Assembly (NCBI GenBank): GCA_036429605.1
Contig: JAVFKD010000015.1
Span: 248,001 to 312,000, forward strand
Direction: 5' to 3'
DNA: 64,000 nucleotides
DNA from: Cladobotryum mycophilum
Lineage: Eukaryota; Ascomycota; Sordariomycetes; Hypocreales; Hypocreaceae
Positions 44,488 to 55,863 of this stretch are shown piece after piece. The translations under genes and the position numbers were made by a program. The notes below the pieces were generated by a model, which was not told the DNA's origin, ran no database searches, and was given only the letters and a program-made list of their open reading frames with translations. Numbering within the stretch: the first letter of the stretch is position 1; each line of letters begins with the position of its first letter.

Positions 44488-45879
44488 ATGGTGGTGTTTG
44501 TCCGACAAGCTGAAGAGCTCAGCAATGAGCAACCAGCACGTGAAAGCCCTTTGGACATCCGGGCTGGTTACATTATGTATCTTACCAATACCAAGATCAA
44601 TATGCCTGAGAACCAGTTCCTTCCTCCGACAGAAGCCCTTGGTCACCCCGTCGTAGTGCTGCTCACTAGCACGAGTGAAAAAAAGGCACTTATTGTCACG
44701 GTTCGTCATCCTATCTCTCGATATTCTTGCTCTATCTAACATGTAGCTCAGGTCACCTCTCTTGGTGGGAGATCCATCATGGAGAAATTTCCATTTTCAG
44801 TAGAGTACCGCGCCACGCTGCTTCCGGTATTCCCCTCTGAGCCTCATCCAGACACGGGAGAGCGGCTAGAACTTGAGTACAGCTCGCTCCACAAGTCCTC
44901 ATACGTCCGACTGGCCAAGGTATATGTTGTTCCATGGAGCGTTCTGAAGCCATTTGGAGACCCATATGAGCCGACACGTTTCACCACAGAGTCACTTAGC
45001 ATGCTGGTGAACTCCCTACCGACACGGTGGAGAGACGAGATCGGATACTTTTCCCCAAGCACTTTAGCCCCGAGCAATTGCAAAGTTACCGCAAATTGCC
45101 CCAAAGAAGCACCGAAAGAAACTGCATGCAGTTCTATGGATGGCGAGAGAGGGGCCAATGAAGATAGCCCCGGATCCAACGCAGCCTCTCCTCCTTCACA
45201 CGAGAGTAGAGACCAAGGGCTAGAACATCACGCCGCCGATGATAGAGGCGATGACTGGGGATTCATCAATAATTCTCCTCCTTACCTCTCCCAAAATGAG
45301 AGCGTCGAATCTGGACGGTTAGAAGATGATGAAGACGCCAGCTTCCTTCAAGCTATTCGTGAGAGTCAGGATGACGGCTGGCTGCAAATCGGGTCTGCTG
45401 CCATGGACGACAGCAAAAGTACTACCAGCAGCCATGACTCAACCGCCATCAGGACCTCGCGGACTTCCATCACAGTCACGAGCGGGAGGTATGCGTGGCT
45501 GCAAGTATCCAACAACGATGAGGATGAGGGCGACGTGACCAGCAGTGATGAGTCCACCTCGACAAGCAATTCATCCCATCGTCGGTCCAAGACCATGGAC
45601 GACCAAGATGCCGAAAGCTATGACGAAGAGAAGCGCATCGAGGGGGTAGGCCGAGTAAGCGACGAGCTCAACGGTGACAAGAAGCGAGGGGACAAGGATA
45701 AGAAGCGTCGCAGGAGAAAGCGCCGCAGCGGTCGACGAGGAGGACAGCACAAGGTGATGAGGAACGTGAAGATCTGTGGAATCATGTTCTATCTGTTGCT
45801 GTTGGTCATCTTCCTGCTGTACAGTATTTACGAGGTCGTGAGTCTTGGTACCCGTCTGGCGAGCTGGCGCCGCAACTAA
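44488..45879 (+). CDS. Fungal-specific tail-anchored membrane protein
   Basis: Exon 1 44488-44700 and exon 2 44752-45879 with a 51-nt intron (GTTCGT...GCTCAG). The N-terminal globular part has GHPVVVLLTSTSEKKALIVT followed by VTSLGGRSI, a pattern I know from uncharacterised fungal proteins with a small beta-rich domain. The middle is long, acidic and Ser-rich. A polybasic stretch (KKRRRRKRRSGRRGG) precedes one C-terminal hydrophobic helix (ICGIMFYLLLLVIFLLYSIYEVV), so the protein is probably anchored by its tail with the bulk in the cytosol. Function unknown. Confidence 0.65.
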
Positions 45880-46290
45880 TACGATACGACCGTCAGTTGC
45901 GATATGTGGACTATTCATCGGTAGAGGATATTATATAGAGTTTCTTGCAGATAGAGGATTGAATAAACTCTTTCTTTAGCAATCTTTTTTCATGTAGTTC
46001 ATGTCGAGTATGGTGTTTGCATCTTGTATGGCTCCCATCTTTGGTCGCCTTTGAATAGAGGTTATTGACTATAGTACCTGTCCCTGCAGAATCATTTCAT
46101 GAATTCGTAACTGCCGCCTCGGTAGATTGCATAAAAAGCGTACAAGGCAACCGCGCACCAGGAACATTCTGGCAACTGCCTCACACTCATCCCGATCTAC
46201 TACTGACGTCAATCAACCACTCAGGCCTCTACGCGCGCTCGGCTTCTCTTCACATCACCCCTCAAGCGCATCACCGTCATTTTTCCGCGA

Positions 46291-48424
46291 ATGTTCTCGA
46301 TTTACCACTTTCTGGAGCAGATCTTCGGCCTGTATATCTTATTATTCTACCGCATCCATTCTCTGTACCTGGAGGCTGTCCACGATATCAGAGGGACACA
46401 CCCAGCGATACATCCCCCGCCACTCTCTGCGGTGGCGCGCCCTCGAACGCAGTCAACGCCAGGGCCATACAATCGGCACCCCTTACCATCTACCTTGGAC
46501 AGAGTCATGCGCCTTTTTACTTGTCTAAAGCACTCGATCCGGTCAACTCTAACAGCTGTCAAGTCTTGTTTCACCCCTCCTGGTCAGATGTAAGAGTTCC
46601 ATCAAACATGACTATTGATTGCCATTAACTTTGCTTGCCCCTCTCCTCACATCCAGTCTGTATCGCATCGTGCTAACTGCAGCGCTTGCAGTTCTTTCAA
46701 AGCAAATGGCACAGAGTGCGGCATCGAGACGATTCTCCTTGGTCTCGTCACTTCTCTCGGCGGCTTCCTCGTGGGCTACGAAGTAGGGCAGATCGCGCCA
46801 ATTAGTCAGTTCGGCGATTGGCAAAGGAGATTTGCATTCGACGAGACTAGGCAGTTCGGCGAACTACAGATCGGTTTCATTTTCGGACTCCCATGTCTAG
46901 GATCTCTTTTGGGCTCCCTGGCTAGCGGATAGTACGTTTTCGCTCTGCGCTCCTATCAACCTCACAGGCTAACAGTTATGGAATTTAAGCATTGCAGGGT
47001 GGTGGGGGCGGCGAAAATGTATACTCGTCGGCGTGTGCGTCTACACCATTGGCACCGCTATACAGACTACTGCCGTGAATGAGTGGGTTCATTTCATGAT
47101 GGGCCGGTTTGTGTCTGGCTTGGGTGTTGGCAATTTCGCCTTTTGCGTTCCCATGTTCCAGGCTGAATCTGCTCCACGCGAGGTACGAGGCCAAATTGTG
47201 TCATTATTCCAACTTTTCCTCACCTTGGGTCTCCTTTCTGCCAGCATTGTTGGCATGTGCGTTCGAGTGCTCTCACAGACGCCATATTCGTGGCGTATAC
47301 TTATTGGTGCCGGAAGCCCCGTCGCCTTGTTGCTGGTATGTAGCATCATGTTCATACCCGAATCGCCGAGATGGCTTGCCAGCAAGGGCGACTAGGATCG
47401 TGCCAGAGCTTCGTTATCAAGACTTCGCGGTATGAAACACGACCCCTACTGTATTTTAGTTGAGAACGATCTACACGAGATGAGGGAAGTCATTGATTGG
47501 GAAATAAAAGCCGGCGAGGCTTCTTGGCTAGAATGCTTTTCCCCAACCGCCGACGTTCCCAAGACTCTATATCGCACAATGTTAGTCATGTCTCTGCACT
47601 TCCTACAACAGTGGACTGGTATCAACTATTTCATCTTCTTCGGCCCTACCATCTTTGAATCCACTGGGGTCAGGGATTCCTTTATAACACAGATTATCCT
47701 GTGTTCTGTCAATTTCGTCATGTCAATTGCCGGCATAACTGTGGTGAAAAGATATGGCCGCAGACGCCCGCTGTTCATTGGCGCCATGTGGCAAGCTGTT
47801 TGGATGGTGGTTTTTGCAACGTCAAGCAATGACGCCGGAAACAGTCCAGCTGGCTTAGAAGGCACTAGTCTCAATAACGGCCCGACGACTTATATCATGC
47901 TCATCTCAGCCGTCATGTTCATCACCTCCTATGCATCCACTTGGGGGCCTCTACCATGGTTGATCACTGGAGAAACGTTCCCCCTGCGAACCCGCACCAA
48001 GCAAGGTTCCTTGGCCATCACGGCCAACTCGATTGGAACATGTAGGTGATATTCCACCTTTAATAGTACGAGGTTGACATGGCTGACAAATTTAATAGTC
48101 CTAGTCAACTTTTTTGTCCCTTTCTCCGCAGCTAGGGGGATGTCTTATCGTTTTAGCTTCATTCTCATATTCACCAACATCATCGCCGCCAGCGTGGTAT
48201 GGTTCTTTCTCTACGAATCTGCCGGGCTCAGCCTGGAAAATGTAGATCTCATGTACAGCCAAGACAATGTCAACCCAAAAACAAGCCCTTCCTGGGTGCC
48301 GCCTGGATACATCACACGAACACATCGAGATGAGAGGAATTTCCACAGGATGAGCATTTCTGGTCTCCCCCAGGACAAACAAGAAGCAACGAATACCCCG
48401 GAAGAAAATGTGGAACAAGTTTGA
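46291..48424 (+). pseudogene. MFS sugar porter with an in-frame stop codon
   Basis: Sugar-transporter family signatures are clear: LGGFLVGYEVGQIAP, GWWGRRK in the loop after span 2, PESPRWLASKGD, LQQWTGINYFIFFGPTIF, KRYGRRRPLF and PLPWLITGETFPLRTRTKQG. Exons: (46291-46589 tentative), 46683-46931, 46990-48041, 48099-48424, with introns at 46932-46989 and 48042-48098. After SKGD a TAG (47393-47395) interrupts the same frame, which continues DRARASLSRLRG as expected in homologues. This is a nonsense change, not a frameshift, so the gene is either inactive or has a sequence error. The N-terminal exon is uncertain. Substrate likely a hexose or related sugar, by family. Confidence 0.8.
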
Positions 48425-49189
48425 AGATTCGTCCTGTTGAGCTTCGCGATGTGTACATCTCAACACTAGTCATTATCGCCTTGCTGTATTTTAGAGTAGT
48501 ATTAGTACTATTGCAGTTTCACCATATATACGTTTTCTTCGATTCTTCCAACTATTTCTCGAGGGGCGTGAGTGATGATGACATGCAATATCGTCACCAT
48601 GTGACAGGATGCCATATTCATTGCACAAGATATCTTTAGCATCAATGTGCATTGATTCTGGTGTCTCTTCGAAAAAGATAAAGCCTAAATTGGGGACAAT
48701 GTTAAACGATTTTTATATGCTGACTATGCATTATTCACAAAATGCGAATCTGATGACATCACCACGCTCTGATGATGTTGTTTAGAGGGAGAGAAATCAT
48801 CTCGTTTTAGGAATGCCTCTTTTGTTCTTCTTGTTGGCTATTTGGAAAAGGGATGTCGAAATATGCATACGGAGTGTGTGATGGCGATGGATATGAGTTT
48901 GCTTTGACGAAGTGTTTCGTGGAGCTTGAGAAGAGCTTGGAGGATGATGGGAGAGTAGAACTATGCCTCCCAGAACAATCGACGGGAACCAAGACCATCT
49001 CCTGTCCACCCCAATAACTGGCTAATAATTGATGTAGCCTTTATCCTACCCTCTAAAGGCGTGAGCAGTCGTAACCCAGCTTGGCATGCGTAATCGCATG
49101 GTCCTCTCTTGTCCGGAGCGACGATGATTATCCAAGGGATCATATCTTTATTTACGATGTTAGTAAGATGCACCAGTTTGACGTAAGAA

Positions 49190-49530
49190 GCTCTATGCGA
49201 CGGAAATTTCGAGTCGTGGGTTCTCCAAGGACAGTAGTTCAAGACTTCCTCCAGGCTACCCCGATATATGTTTTCTTTGCACTGGGATACAATCAGGTCA
49301 ATGTAATGGCCTGGCACAACTTATGCCACTATGCATTTCTTGTCAACCGTCGCCTTGTAATGTCAGGGCCAAAATGTCCCTCCTCATCATGTACTGCCCA
49401 CAGGGCTTCTACCACCTCATGTTCTTGGAGGCATCTCAGCCAAATATGGGTTCCCCTGTACTATAGTTTTCCTTTGTCCATGTCATACTCCTTTGACAGG
49501 CTCTTCAATCGATGCAAATCATGTCGGTCC
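49190..49530 (-). pseudogene. Degenerate gypsy-type integrase remnant (zinc-binding region)
   Basis: On the minus strand LQEHEVVEALWAVHDEEGHFGPDITRRRL (about 49480 to 49380) matches the His-His part of the retroviral-type integrase H2C2 zinc-binding domain, followed after a stop by WHKLCQAITL, which fits the usual WP-M-V segment. Downstream (to about 48970) a frame with WIIIVAPDKRGPCDYA may be a decayed catalytic core. Several stops interrupt it. Confidence 0.45.
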
Positions 49531-50145
49531 AAGGAGTCGGGTGGTCTTCCCGTGCTTGCAAAGACCAATGACATGGAAGGATAGTTTTGGCTCTATAGTC
49601 TGGACCTCAGAAGTGACTGTCTATTAGCGTTTGTCAGTATCAAACAATAGGTCGGGCTCAAGATCAACCGACAGTAGAAGTAGACTGCTCTGTCGTCAAT
49701 GGCATTCCAGAATTGGAGGCCACCGGTACTTGAGTAGTTGACGGCACAATGGGGTACTAGAGACGAAACCGAAGCAATCAATGCAACAATTACTCGAGAG
49801 GTCTATTCATATAATGCTTCAACTCATCTCCTTTTATTCAACTGCCTATTATCTAAGTTCTGAATCATCTCTAAACTCCATTCGGCTGCCTAGCATCTAC
49901 CAGTTGACAATTTACAATGCCAGCTGCCAGCACTTGACTGATTTCCACACCCACAACCCCTTCGTGCCTTCTCAGTTCAAAATGCTCCTCCCCCTCATGA
50001 TTTTCTTCTTCTCAAGTCCTTTTCCATATACCTTCAAGCAAAAGACATCAGCAAATACTCCATCCACGGCATTATAACTTTCTACCATCCATAACGAACT
50101 TGAGTGTCCTCATCGTTTCACTCGACGAACAGGTGCGACTTCAAG

Positions 50146-50928
50146 ATGACAGCGTCAAGTGATCCGACTTTGCGCCCCTATGAAGAGGCTGTAGTTGATC
50201 CCGCCAGAGAGCACCCCGACAACGCCTGCACCAAGTGCCGCCGCATGCCGCCTGAGATTACCCTCTCCGACTGCGATCACTGTTCCACGGCCAAGTACTG
50301 CTCCTCCGAGTGTCGATTCAACGACTCGGTTGCCCACGATGCCCTCTACTGCTCCAGCGAGCTGGTAACGATTGACCTTCGCAGGTTCGGCGACCCCAAC
50401 ACGCGTCTCCTCGAGACTCAGATCAAGAATCCGTTTGCCTGCCTCAAGAATGGCACCTGGCTGTACAATCGCGAGATTAAAGACACCTACTCTCTCCTTA
50501 TTAGCTCGTTCCGCCTCCGAGAGTTTGATAACCTCATGTTTGGCTACACCGTTTACCGAAATAGTGTCTACAGTGGAACAGAGTCCCTCCCTGCCCTCAA
50601 CAACTTCCTCGAGACAGCCAAGAATAAGAACCTACTCCCGCTTTCTTGGACCCGAGAAGACTCACTCACATGCATGATGCATGCGACAACCCCTGGCTTC
50701 TACTACGTTGAAACATCTTCCAGCGCCGAGCAACTACTTGAACTATACGGCGATCCGCTCATCATTCTCCAACTCCGCCTCTTCAACGAGGCCGTCTATG
50801 GCCGTGGTGCCGCTGGAACCAACGGCCAGCAGCTTCTGAGCAAGATGATTGAGCTTGAGCACACGGCCCATCATGTATACCACTCTTCCTTGCACAGAGA
50901 TTTGCTTCTTCTGACCGAGCTTCTATGA
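50146..50928 (+). CDS. MYND-type zinc finger protein
   Basis: 260 residues from ATG 50146 (MTASSDPTLRPYEE), single exon. The MYND finger spans residues about 27-69 with Cys pairs CTKC, CDHC, CSSEC and the closing His/Cys in AHDALYC. The C-terminal two thirds are a helical domain without other known motif (FRLREFDNLMFGYTVY, IILQLRLFNEAVYGRGAAG). MYND fingers mediate protein-protein contacts with proline-rich partners; the biological role here is not evident. A tRNA gene follows 93 bp downstream on the same strand. Confidence 0.8.
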   Translation: MTASSDPTLRPYEEAVVDPAREHPDNACTKCRRMPPEITLSDCDHCSTAKYCSSECRFNDSVAHDALYCSSELVTIDLRRFGDPNTRLLETQIKNPFACLKNGTWLYNREIKDTYSLLISSFRLREFDNLMFGYTVYRNSVYSGTESLPALNNFLETAKNKNLLPLSWTREDSLTCMMHATTPGFYYVETSSSAEQLLELYGDPLIILQLRLFNEAVYGRGAAGTNGQQLLSKMIELEHTAHHVYHSSLHRDLLLLTELL

Positions 50929-51021
50929 TCAACAGACGGCCAAAGGATTGAGTCACTGTGCCCTCCTTGGTTGCTCCCTCTCTCTTGATTTCCAACATGG
51001 TTGCTTTCCGACATCAACACC

Positions 51022-51110
51022 GGCCGCGTGGCCTAATGGCTAAGGCGTCAGATTTCGGCTTTGAGCATCCGCTTCTCTGAAGATTCCAGGTTCGACTCCT
51101 GGCGTGGTCG
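51022..51110 (+). tRNA. tRNA-Arg (anticodon TCG) with a 16-nt intron
   Basis: The 89-nt sequence folds as a standard tRNA: acceptor GGCCGCG / CGTGGTC, A box TGGCCTAATGG, anticodon stem TCAGA / TCTGA, anticodon TCG at 51055-51057, and B box GGTTCGACTCC (51089-51099) with T-stem CCAGG / CCTGG. An intron, 51059-51074, sits after base 37 as in other eukaryotic tRNA introns. The spliced RNA is 73 nt. It reads the Arg codon CGA. Confidence 0.95.
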
Positions 51111-51128
51111 AATTAAATCGCTCATTTC

Positions 51129-51135
51129 TTTTTTT
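51129..51135 (+). terminator. RNA polymerase III terminator of the tRNA
   Basis: A run of seven T begins 19 bp after the tRNA end, followed by a second T-rich stretch; the usual Pol III stop signal. Confidence 0.8.
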
Positions 51136-52014
51136 CTTTTTTCTTGCTCGAGCGAGGGCGGATACAGACCCACATTGTGATACCCCAATCGATAATAATA
51201 GGAATGCTGGAAGGAAGGGGTTGCTGTGGTGCGGAGCGAATGGACAGAGAGAGAGACATGCTTTGTCTTTGGATCAGCGGTTAGTGGCGGTGGCTATTTA
51301 TTTGGGAGTTGTCTAATGTAAGAAATAACCTAGAATCGATCATTTGACTCAGCTCCTTACCTGTGTAATCTGGCTTCTCGACTCTATATTCTACAAGACT
51401 GAGTCGTCTTCACCTGCACAAGGATATACGATAGTTCCGCGAAACGGAACCTTTTTCCCTTCAAACTTAACCATCTTACGATATGCAAATATATGATACC
51501 CAAATTGACATGAGGTTCCTCTTCTATCGCACTACTGCATATTATGCGATTGCTCTAATACCCAGTCTACACGAAAGTCGTAAACCTGGCAAAGGACTAC
51601 AAGCTAGGGCACGTAGCATCTCGCAATGGATTGATCATAATGCTTTCTTCATATCTATTGTCAACTCAGGAAAGTCTGGACCTTCCTCCAATAGAGGCTG
51701 CCTCAGTGATACATCAAAAGGCCAATCTAGCCTTGCTCTGGATTCAAGATGATCCGAGCAAGGGCATAAGGTAGTCATGTGCCGTTGCACTCTTCCCTTT
51801 ATTGGGAAATGGCGATACAAGGTTCGGTATCCTATAAGACTATAAGTCCCGCCCTCAATTTACCTTATTATACCACGACATACCAATCGCAACTCTTCCT
51901 CAGGGCGTGGAAGCCTGGGTTGCCCTAGCCAAAACGAGCAGATGGCAGAGTCGCTCAAAGCTCTTTAAATAACCCAACCCCCGTGGTTCATCCCCAGAAT
52001 TGTATGTCTCACGA

Positions 52015-52731
52015 TCAGCCTAAATAGACCTCCCGGGCCCTGGGTATCATTGTTAGGTGTTTGGATATACAAAGAGATGCCGCCCGTGGTGCGCAACGAT
52101 TTGGACGAGCGAAACTAGCAAAGACATGCCAGCGAGGCGACAAAACAATGCGGCAGTGGATAGTTAGGAAGATGTAGGGGGCGGTGACCCATTCGGATTC
52201 GACGGAGAGGAATATTCCTTGTCTCGAGGAGCCAGACCATTTGGTGGGCCCAGAGACGATTGCCTGGCAAAGTCTGTGGTCATCGTTTCGCGATGATAAA
52301 ATGAAAGACGAGACCAAGGAGTGGAGGAAAAGAAAAGATGATGAGGGATGAGGGATGAGGGATGGAGGATTTGAAGGGAATCCAGGACATGAAGCAGGGA
52401 AAATCGAGACGAGAAGGCGGGGAGCTTGACTGAAGCCTGAACGTGAGAAATGTGCAGTTGCTTCTGGGCGGCCGGTGGTACAGGAACGCGTGGCGGGCCC
52501 AGTCGAGTTTGGTGGTTCAGGCTTGGGCTCTGTCAGTGTTGAGGGGCGCGACAGCTTCCCAATACCTCTCTGGTTCAATCCGCATTTAAATGGTGCCTGA
52601 TAAGGTAAGGGAAGGTAATCTCTAGGCATTGTGGGAACTAGGCAGGTGCTGAGTTGAAAGTGGCTGATGCATGCTCTTTTTAAGTTGAACGAAAGAGGGT
52701 GCTCGGCTTGGAAGAATACAACATCCATCAT
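52015..52731 (-). CDS. Hypothetical protein, weak
   Basis: A 238-codon ATG frame (MMDVVFFQAEHPLSF) with Ser/Pro-rich composition and one Phe/Ser-rich hydrophobic stretch (PSSSFLFLHSLVSSFILSS). No domain, no splice support; it may be chance. The rest of 51150-53834 shows no gene; 53543-53564 holds a short GACAGT repeat. Confidence 0.2.
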   Translation of the reverse strand: MMDVVFFQAEHPLSFNLKRACISHFQLSTCLVPTMPRDYLPLPYQAPFKCGLNQRGIGKLSRPSTLTEPKPEPPNSTGPATRSCTTGRPEATAHFSRSGFSQAPRLLVSIFPASCPGFPSNPPSLIPHPSSSFLFLHSLVSSFILSSRNDDHRLCQAIVSGPTKWSGSSRQGIFLSVESEWVTAPYIFLTIHCRIVLSPRWHVFASFARPNRCAPRAASLCISKHLTMIPRAREVYLG

Positions 52732-53834
52732 AACATACGATCTTGATCTTTTCGTTTCATGCCTCTGTCAAACTTTATGACAAGGGCAAACTCTTCACTT
52801 TGCAAAGATCATCTGGCGCTTGACAAACCAAAACGGCGTCACCTTCATTTAATGGGAGGGGAACAAAGACCTTGAACAATGTCAGACGGTAAGATGAAGC
52901 CATGTTTCTCTGTTAATTGAATCCCATTTCTAACTTTCCCATTGCTGTACAAGTATGCCGAGGTGGTTCTATTGCCCGGATGTGCGGTGTGGTGATTTGT
53001 CCGCCCTGCAATGTTCCGCCATACGAGGGCAACATTCCTATCCACCGCTGTAATCACTGCCTTTTAGTCATGTCTTTGCAGTCTGCACCGCCATCATCCG
53101 ACTTTTACTTTGCCATGGCATTGGCAAATGAATAAAATTATGCGGCAGACATTGACTTCTTACGGAACGCATCAAGAAACGCTCCAAAGCTGGCGAATTA
53201 TCCACTACACTAGGATGGGAACAACATCCCTTCTATACGAGGCTCTAGACGAGGCTCTAGACGATGAGATACTTGGGCTAAAACATGGAAATCTGCTTAG
53301 TCGGAACTCAAGGAGATCAAATATAACGTATCCAGGTTTCTTCTTACCTACGGAGTGCATCTAATTCCAATCGCTCGCAATGTGCTCACCAATATCACAG
53401 CAGGTCAAGCAGAAGCACAACCGAAATCATCGACGCCATGTGATTCATCATGGGTCACTCGTTCTACCTATTCAGGCTAAATCCCGCCGGCTCGGAATCC
53501 TCCCGCTGTTTGTTTGCGCTCCGAGCGCCGAAGAATTCCAGAGTGACAGTGACAGTGACAGTGACACCCCATCGCTACCCGTTTTCGGATCGCCCAAGAT
53601 TGTTCCCGAAAACAGGTTGGGCAAAACTAGGCTCTTTGTGGGAGGAGGCACAGGAACATTGTCCCTATTCCCTGTCCCCCCTGTCCTCCAGCTGTGCTGT
53701 CCTGTCCGCTAAAGAGGGTGCAGACCGACATGGCGCCTTGGTAGCTGAATTCCCGATCCTGCACAGTTTTCTTTCCTTTGGCCTTTCCAGGAGAAGAGAA
53801 AGACGACGAAAATTTGGTGTCATAAGCTGGAACA

Positions 53835-55666
53835 ATGGTCATGATGAAGCTGTCCGCGCTCCTGGCTGGGGCCGCTACCGTCTCTGCCTTTATTTCGGCC
53901 CCGATTGAGGCTTACGGTCAGCGACCGCTACGTTCCGTCGCCCCCGCTTCCCGATTCAGTTGTGACTTGCCTCCGGTCCTGGATCCGGTCGCGGACGGGT
54001 TGCCCTCGGCTCTTGAGCTCTTCTCGTCCGAGGAAGCTTTGGAAAGGCAGGTTAAGCGGCACCAGGCCATCGTAAGGGTACCAAGTGTATCGTATGATGA
54101 TTTGGGGGCCTTTGACGAGGATCCTCGCTGGAAGCCATTCTATGAGCTGCATGATGTCTTGAAAAAGACGTATCCAGCAGTGTGAGTAACATGCGGCGCC
54201 CCAAGCAAGCTAAAATGAGAGAATCCTAATAAGAGGCAGTCATAAGTATGCAAAGCTCGAAAAGATTAATACGTTCGGCCTTCTCTATACTATTCAAGGC
54301 TCCGATGACTCCCTCAAGCCAGTCCTTCTCATGGGCCACCAGGATGTCGTCCCTGTTGCCGATGCGTCCACCTGGACTCACCCGCCGTTCGAAGCCGTTT
54401 ATGACGGTACCTGGCTTTGGGGTCGCGGGGCCTCGGACGACAAAAATAGTTTGACGGCCATCTTTTCCGCCCTCGAGGCCCTCCTGTCCCGCGATGACTG
54501 GACGCCTAAGCGCACCATCCTTCTCGCGTTTGGCTTCGACGAGGAAAACTCTGGATACCTTGGTGCGGCGAGCATCGCCCAAGTAATCTTGAAGAGATAC
54601 GGAGATGACAGCCTGGCCATCATCTTGGACGAAGGTGGCCTCGGCATCAAGACCTATGGCAATGCGCTCTACGTGCTTCCGGCCGTTACTGAAAAGGGAT
54701 ACTTTGATATTTGGATGGAACTCGACGTCGCTGGAGGCCATAGTTCAAAGCCCTTCCCACATACCGGCATTGGTATCATTTCCGAGATTGTCACGGCGCT
54801 CGAAGCCAACCCCTACAAGGCCGTGCTCACGGAAGGCGGTCCAGTTCACAAGCACATGCAGTGCCAGGCTCACTACTCTCCAGAAGCGTTCCCAGAGCTA
54901 ACTCGCCTGGTGAATAACAACGACTTGGAGGGCGTGGCGCAGTTCCTCGTCAAGGCGAGCAGAGAGACGCAGTTTATAGTGCAGACGTCGCAGTCCGTTG
55001 ACTTCATCTCGGGCGGACAAAAGATTAATGCCATGCCTGAGCAGATCAAGCTGGGTGTCAATTACCGGGTTTCTCATCACAATTCCATGGAAGAGGTGCA
55101 GCACAATGTTGTAAAGTACATTGACGATACCGTGACAAAGTATGGGCTCACCATCAAGGCATTTGAGGGCGAGGCAGACTATGCGAGCTATGTCGCCAAG
55201 TTACCTGCCAGGCCCCGAACCGTATCAGCAGCGTCTGACGTCGATTATAATGGCACTCTGATCCTTCGGTCGGGGCACAAGTCACCCGCTGCTCCCATCT
55301 CCCCGACGACTGGGCCGATCTGGGACATTTTCTCTGGGACGATCCAGCACACCTTTGCGTTTGAGAATGGCACCGTCGTGCCTGCGGGGGAGATTATGAC
55401 TGGAAATACAGACACGAAGCATTACAAAGGTAAAAAGATACGCCCCCTCCTGTTCTGTCTATGGTGAATGGGATGTACATGGCCACAACGCTGACTCGTT
55501 TTTTTCTGCAGGACTGTCAAATCATGTGTACCGATTTATGCCCTACCGGTTCCAGGGAGAAGCCAACATACATACTGTGAATGAGCGTGTCCGAATGGAT
55601 GCGCATATGGAGACGGTGAGGTTTTACTATGATTTTGTGAGAAACTTTGATGCATCGGAGGTGTGA
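53835..55666 (+). CDS. M20 family metallocarboxypeptidase (Gly-Xaa / CPS1-like), secretory or vacuolar
   Basis: Three exons, 53835-54181, 54240-55429 and 55512-55666, give 563 residues, all in phase (GT-AG introns GTGAGT...GCAG and GTAAAA...TGCAG). The N-terminus MKLSALLAGAATVSAFISAPIEA is a signal-peptide-like helix. Metal-site and catalytic motifs: LMGHQDVVPV (His/Asp), GRGASDDKNS (Asp), FDEENSG (Glu-Glu), DEGG (Asp), and the final His in GNTDTKHY. The lid-domain His motif is in AGGHSSKPFPHTGIG. Yeast CPS1, the family archetype, is a vacuolar peptidase that releases amino acids from dipeptides. The gene is convergent with the downstream ABC transporter. Confidence 0.93.
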
Positions 55667-55863
55667 TGCATGGGATGTTTGAATCATGACGGAATAATGT
55701 GATGTGTTTTGCAACTTGGATACTTGGAGTAGGTTAGCAAGCATGCATGCATAAGACACTAGATATGTTGAACTATATCAATTGCTCTTGTTCAATACAA
55801 TGTCAATTAATTAATGCAAAGTCATGTCTCTGATCTATCATTACCATCCGTATCCAAATCATT

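Noticed and set aside
52320..52370. GAGGGATGAGGGATGAGGGATG short repeat as functional element
   Set aside because: Only about three imperfect 8-bp copies; no context suggests a role.
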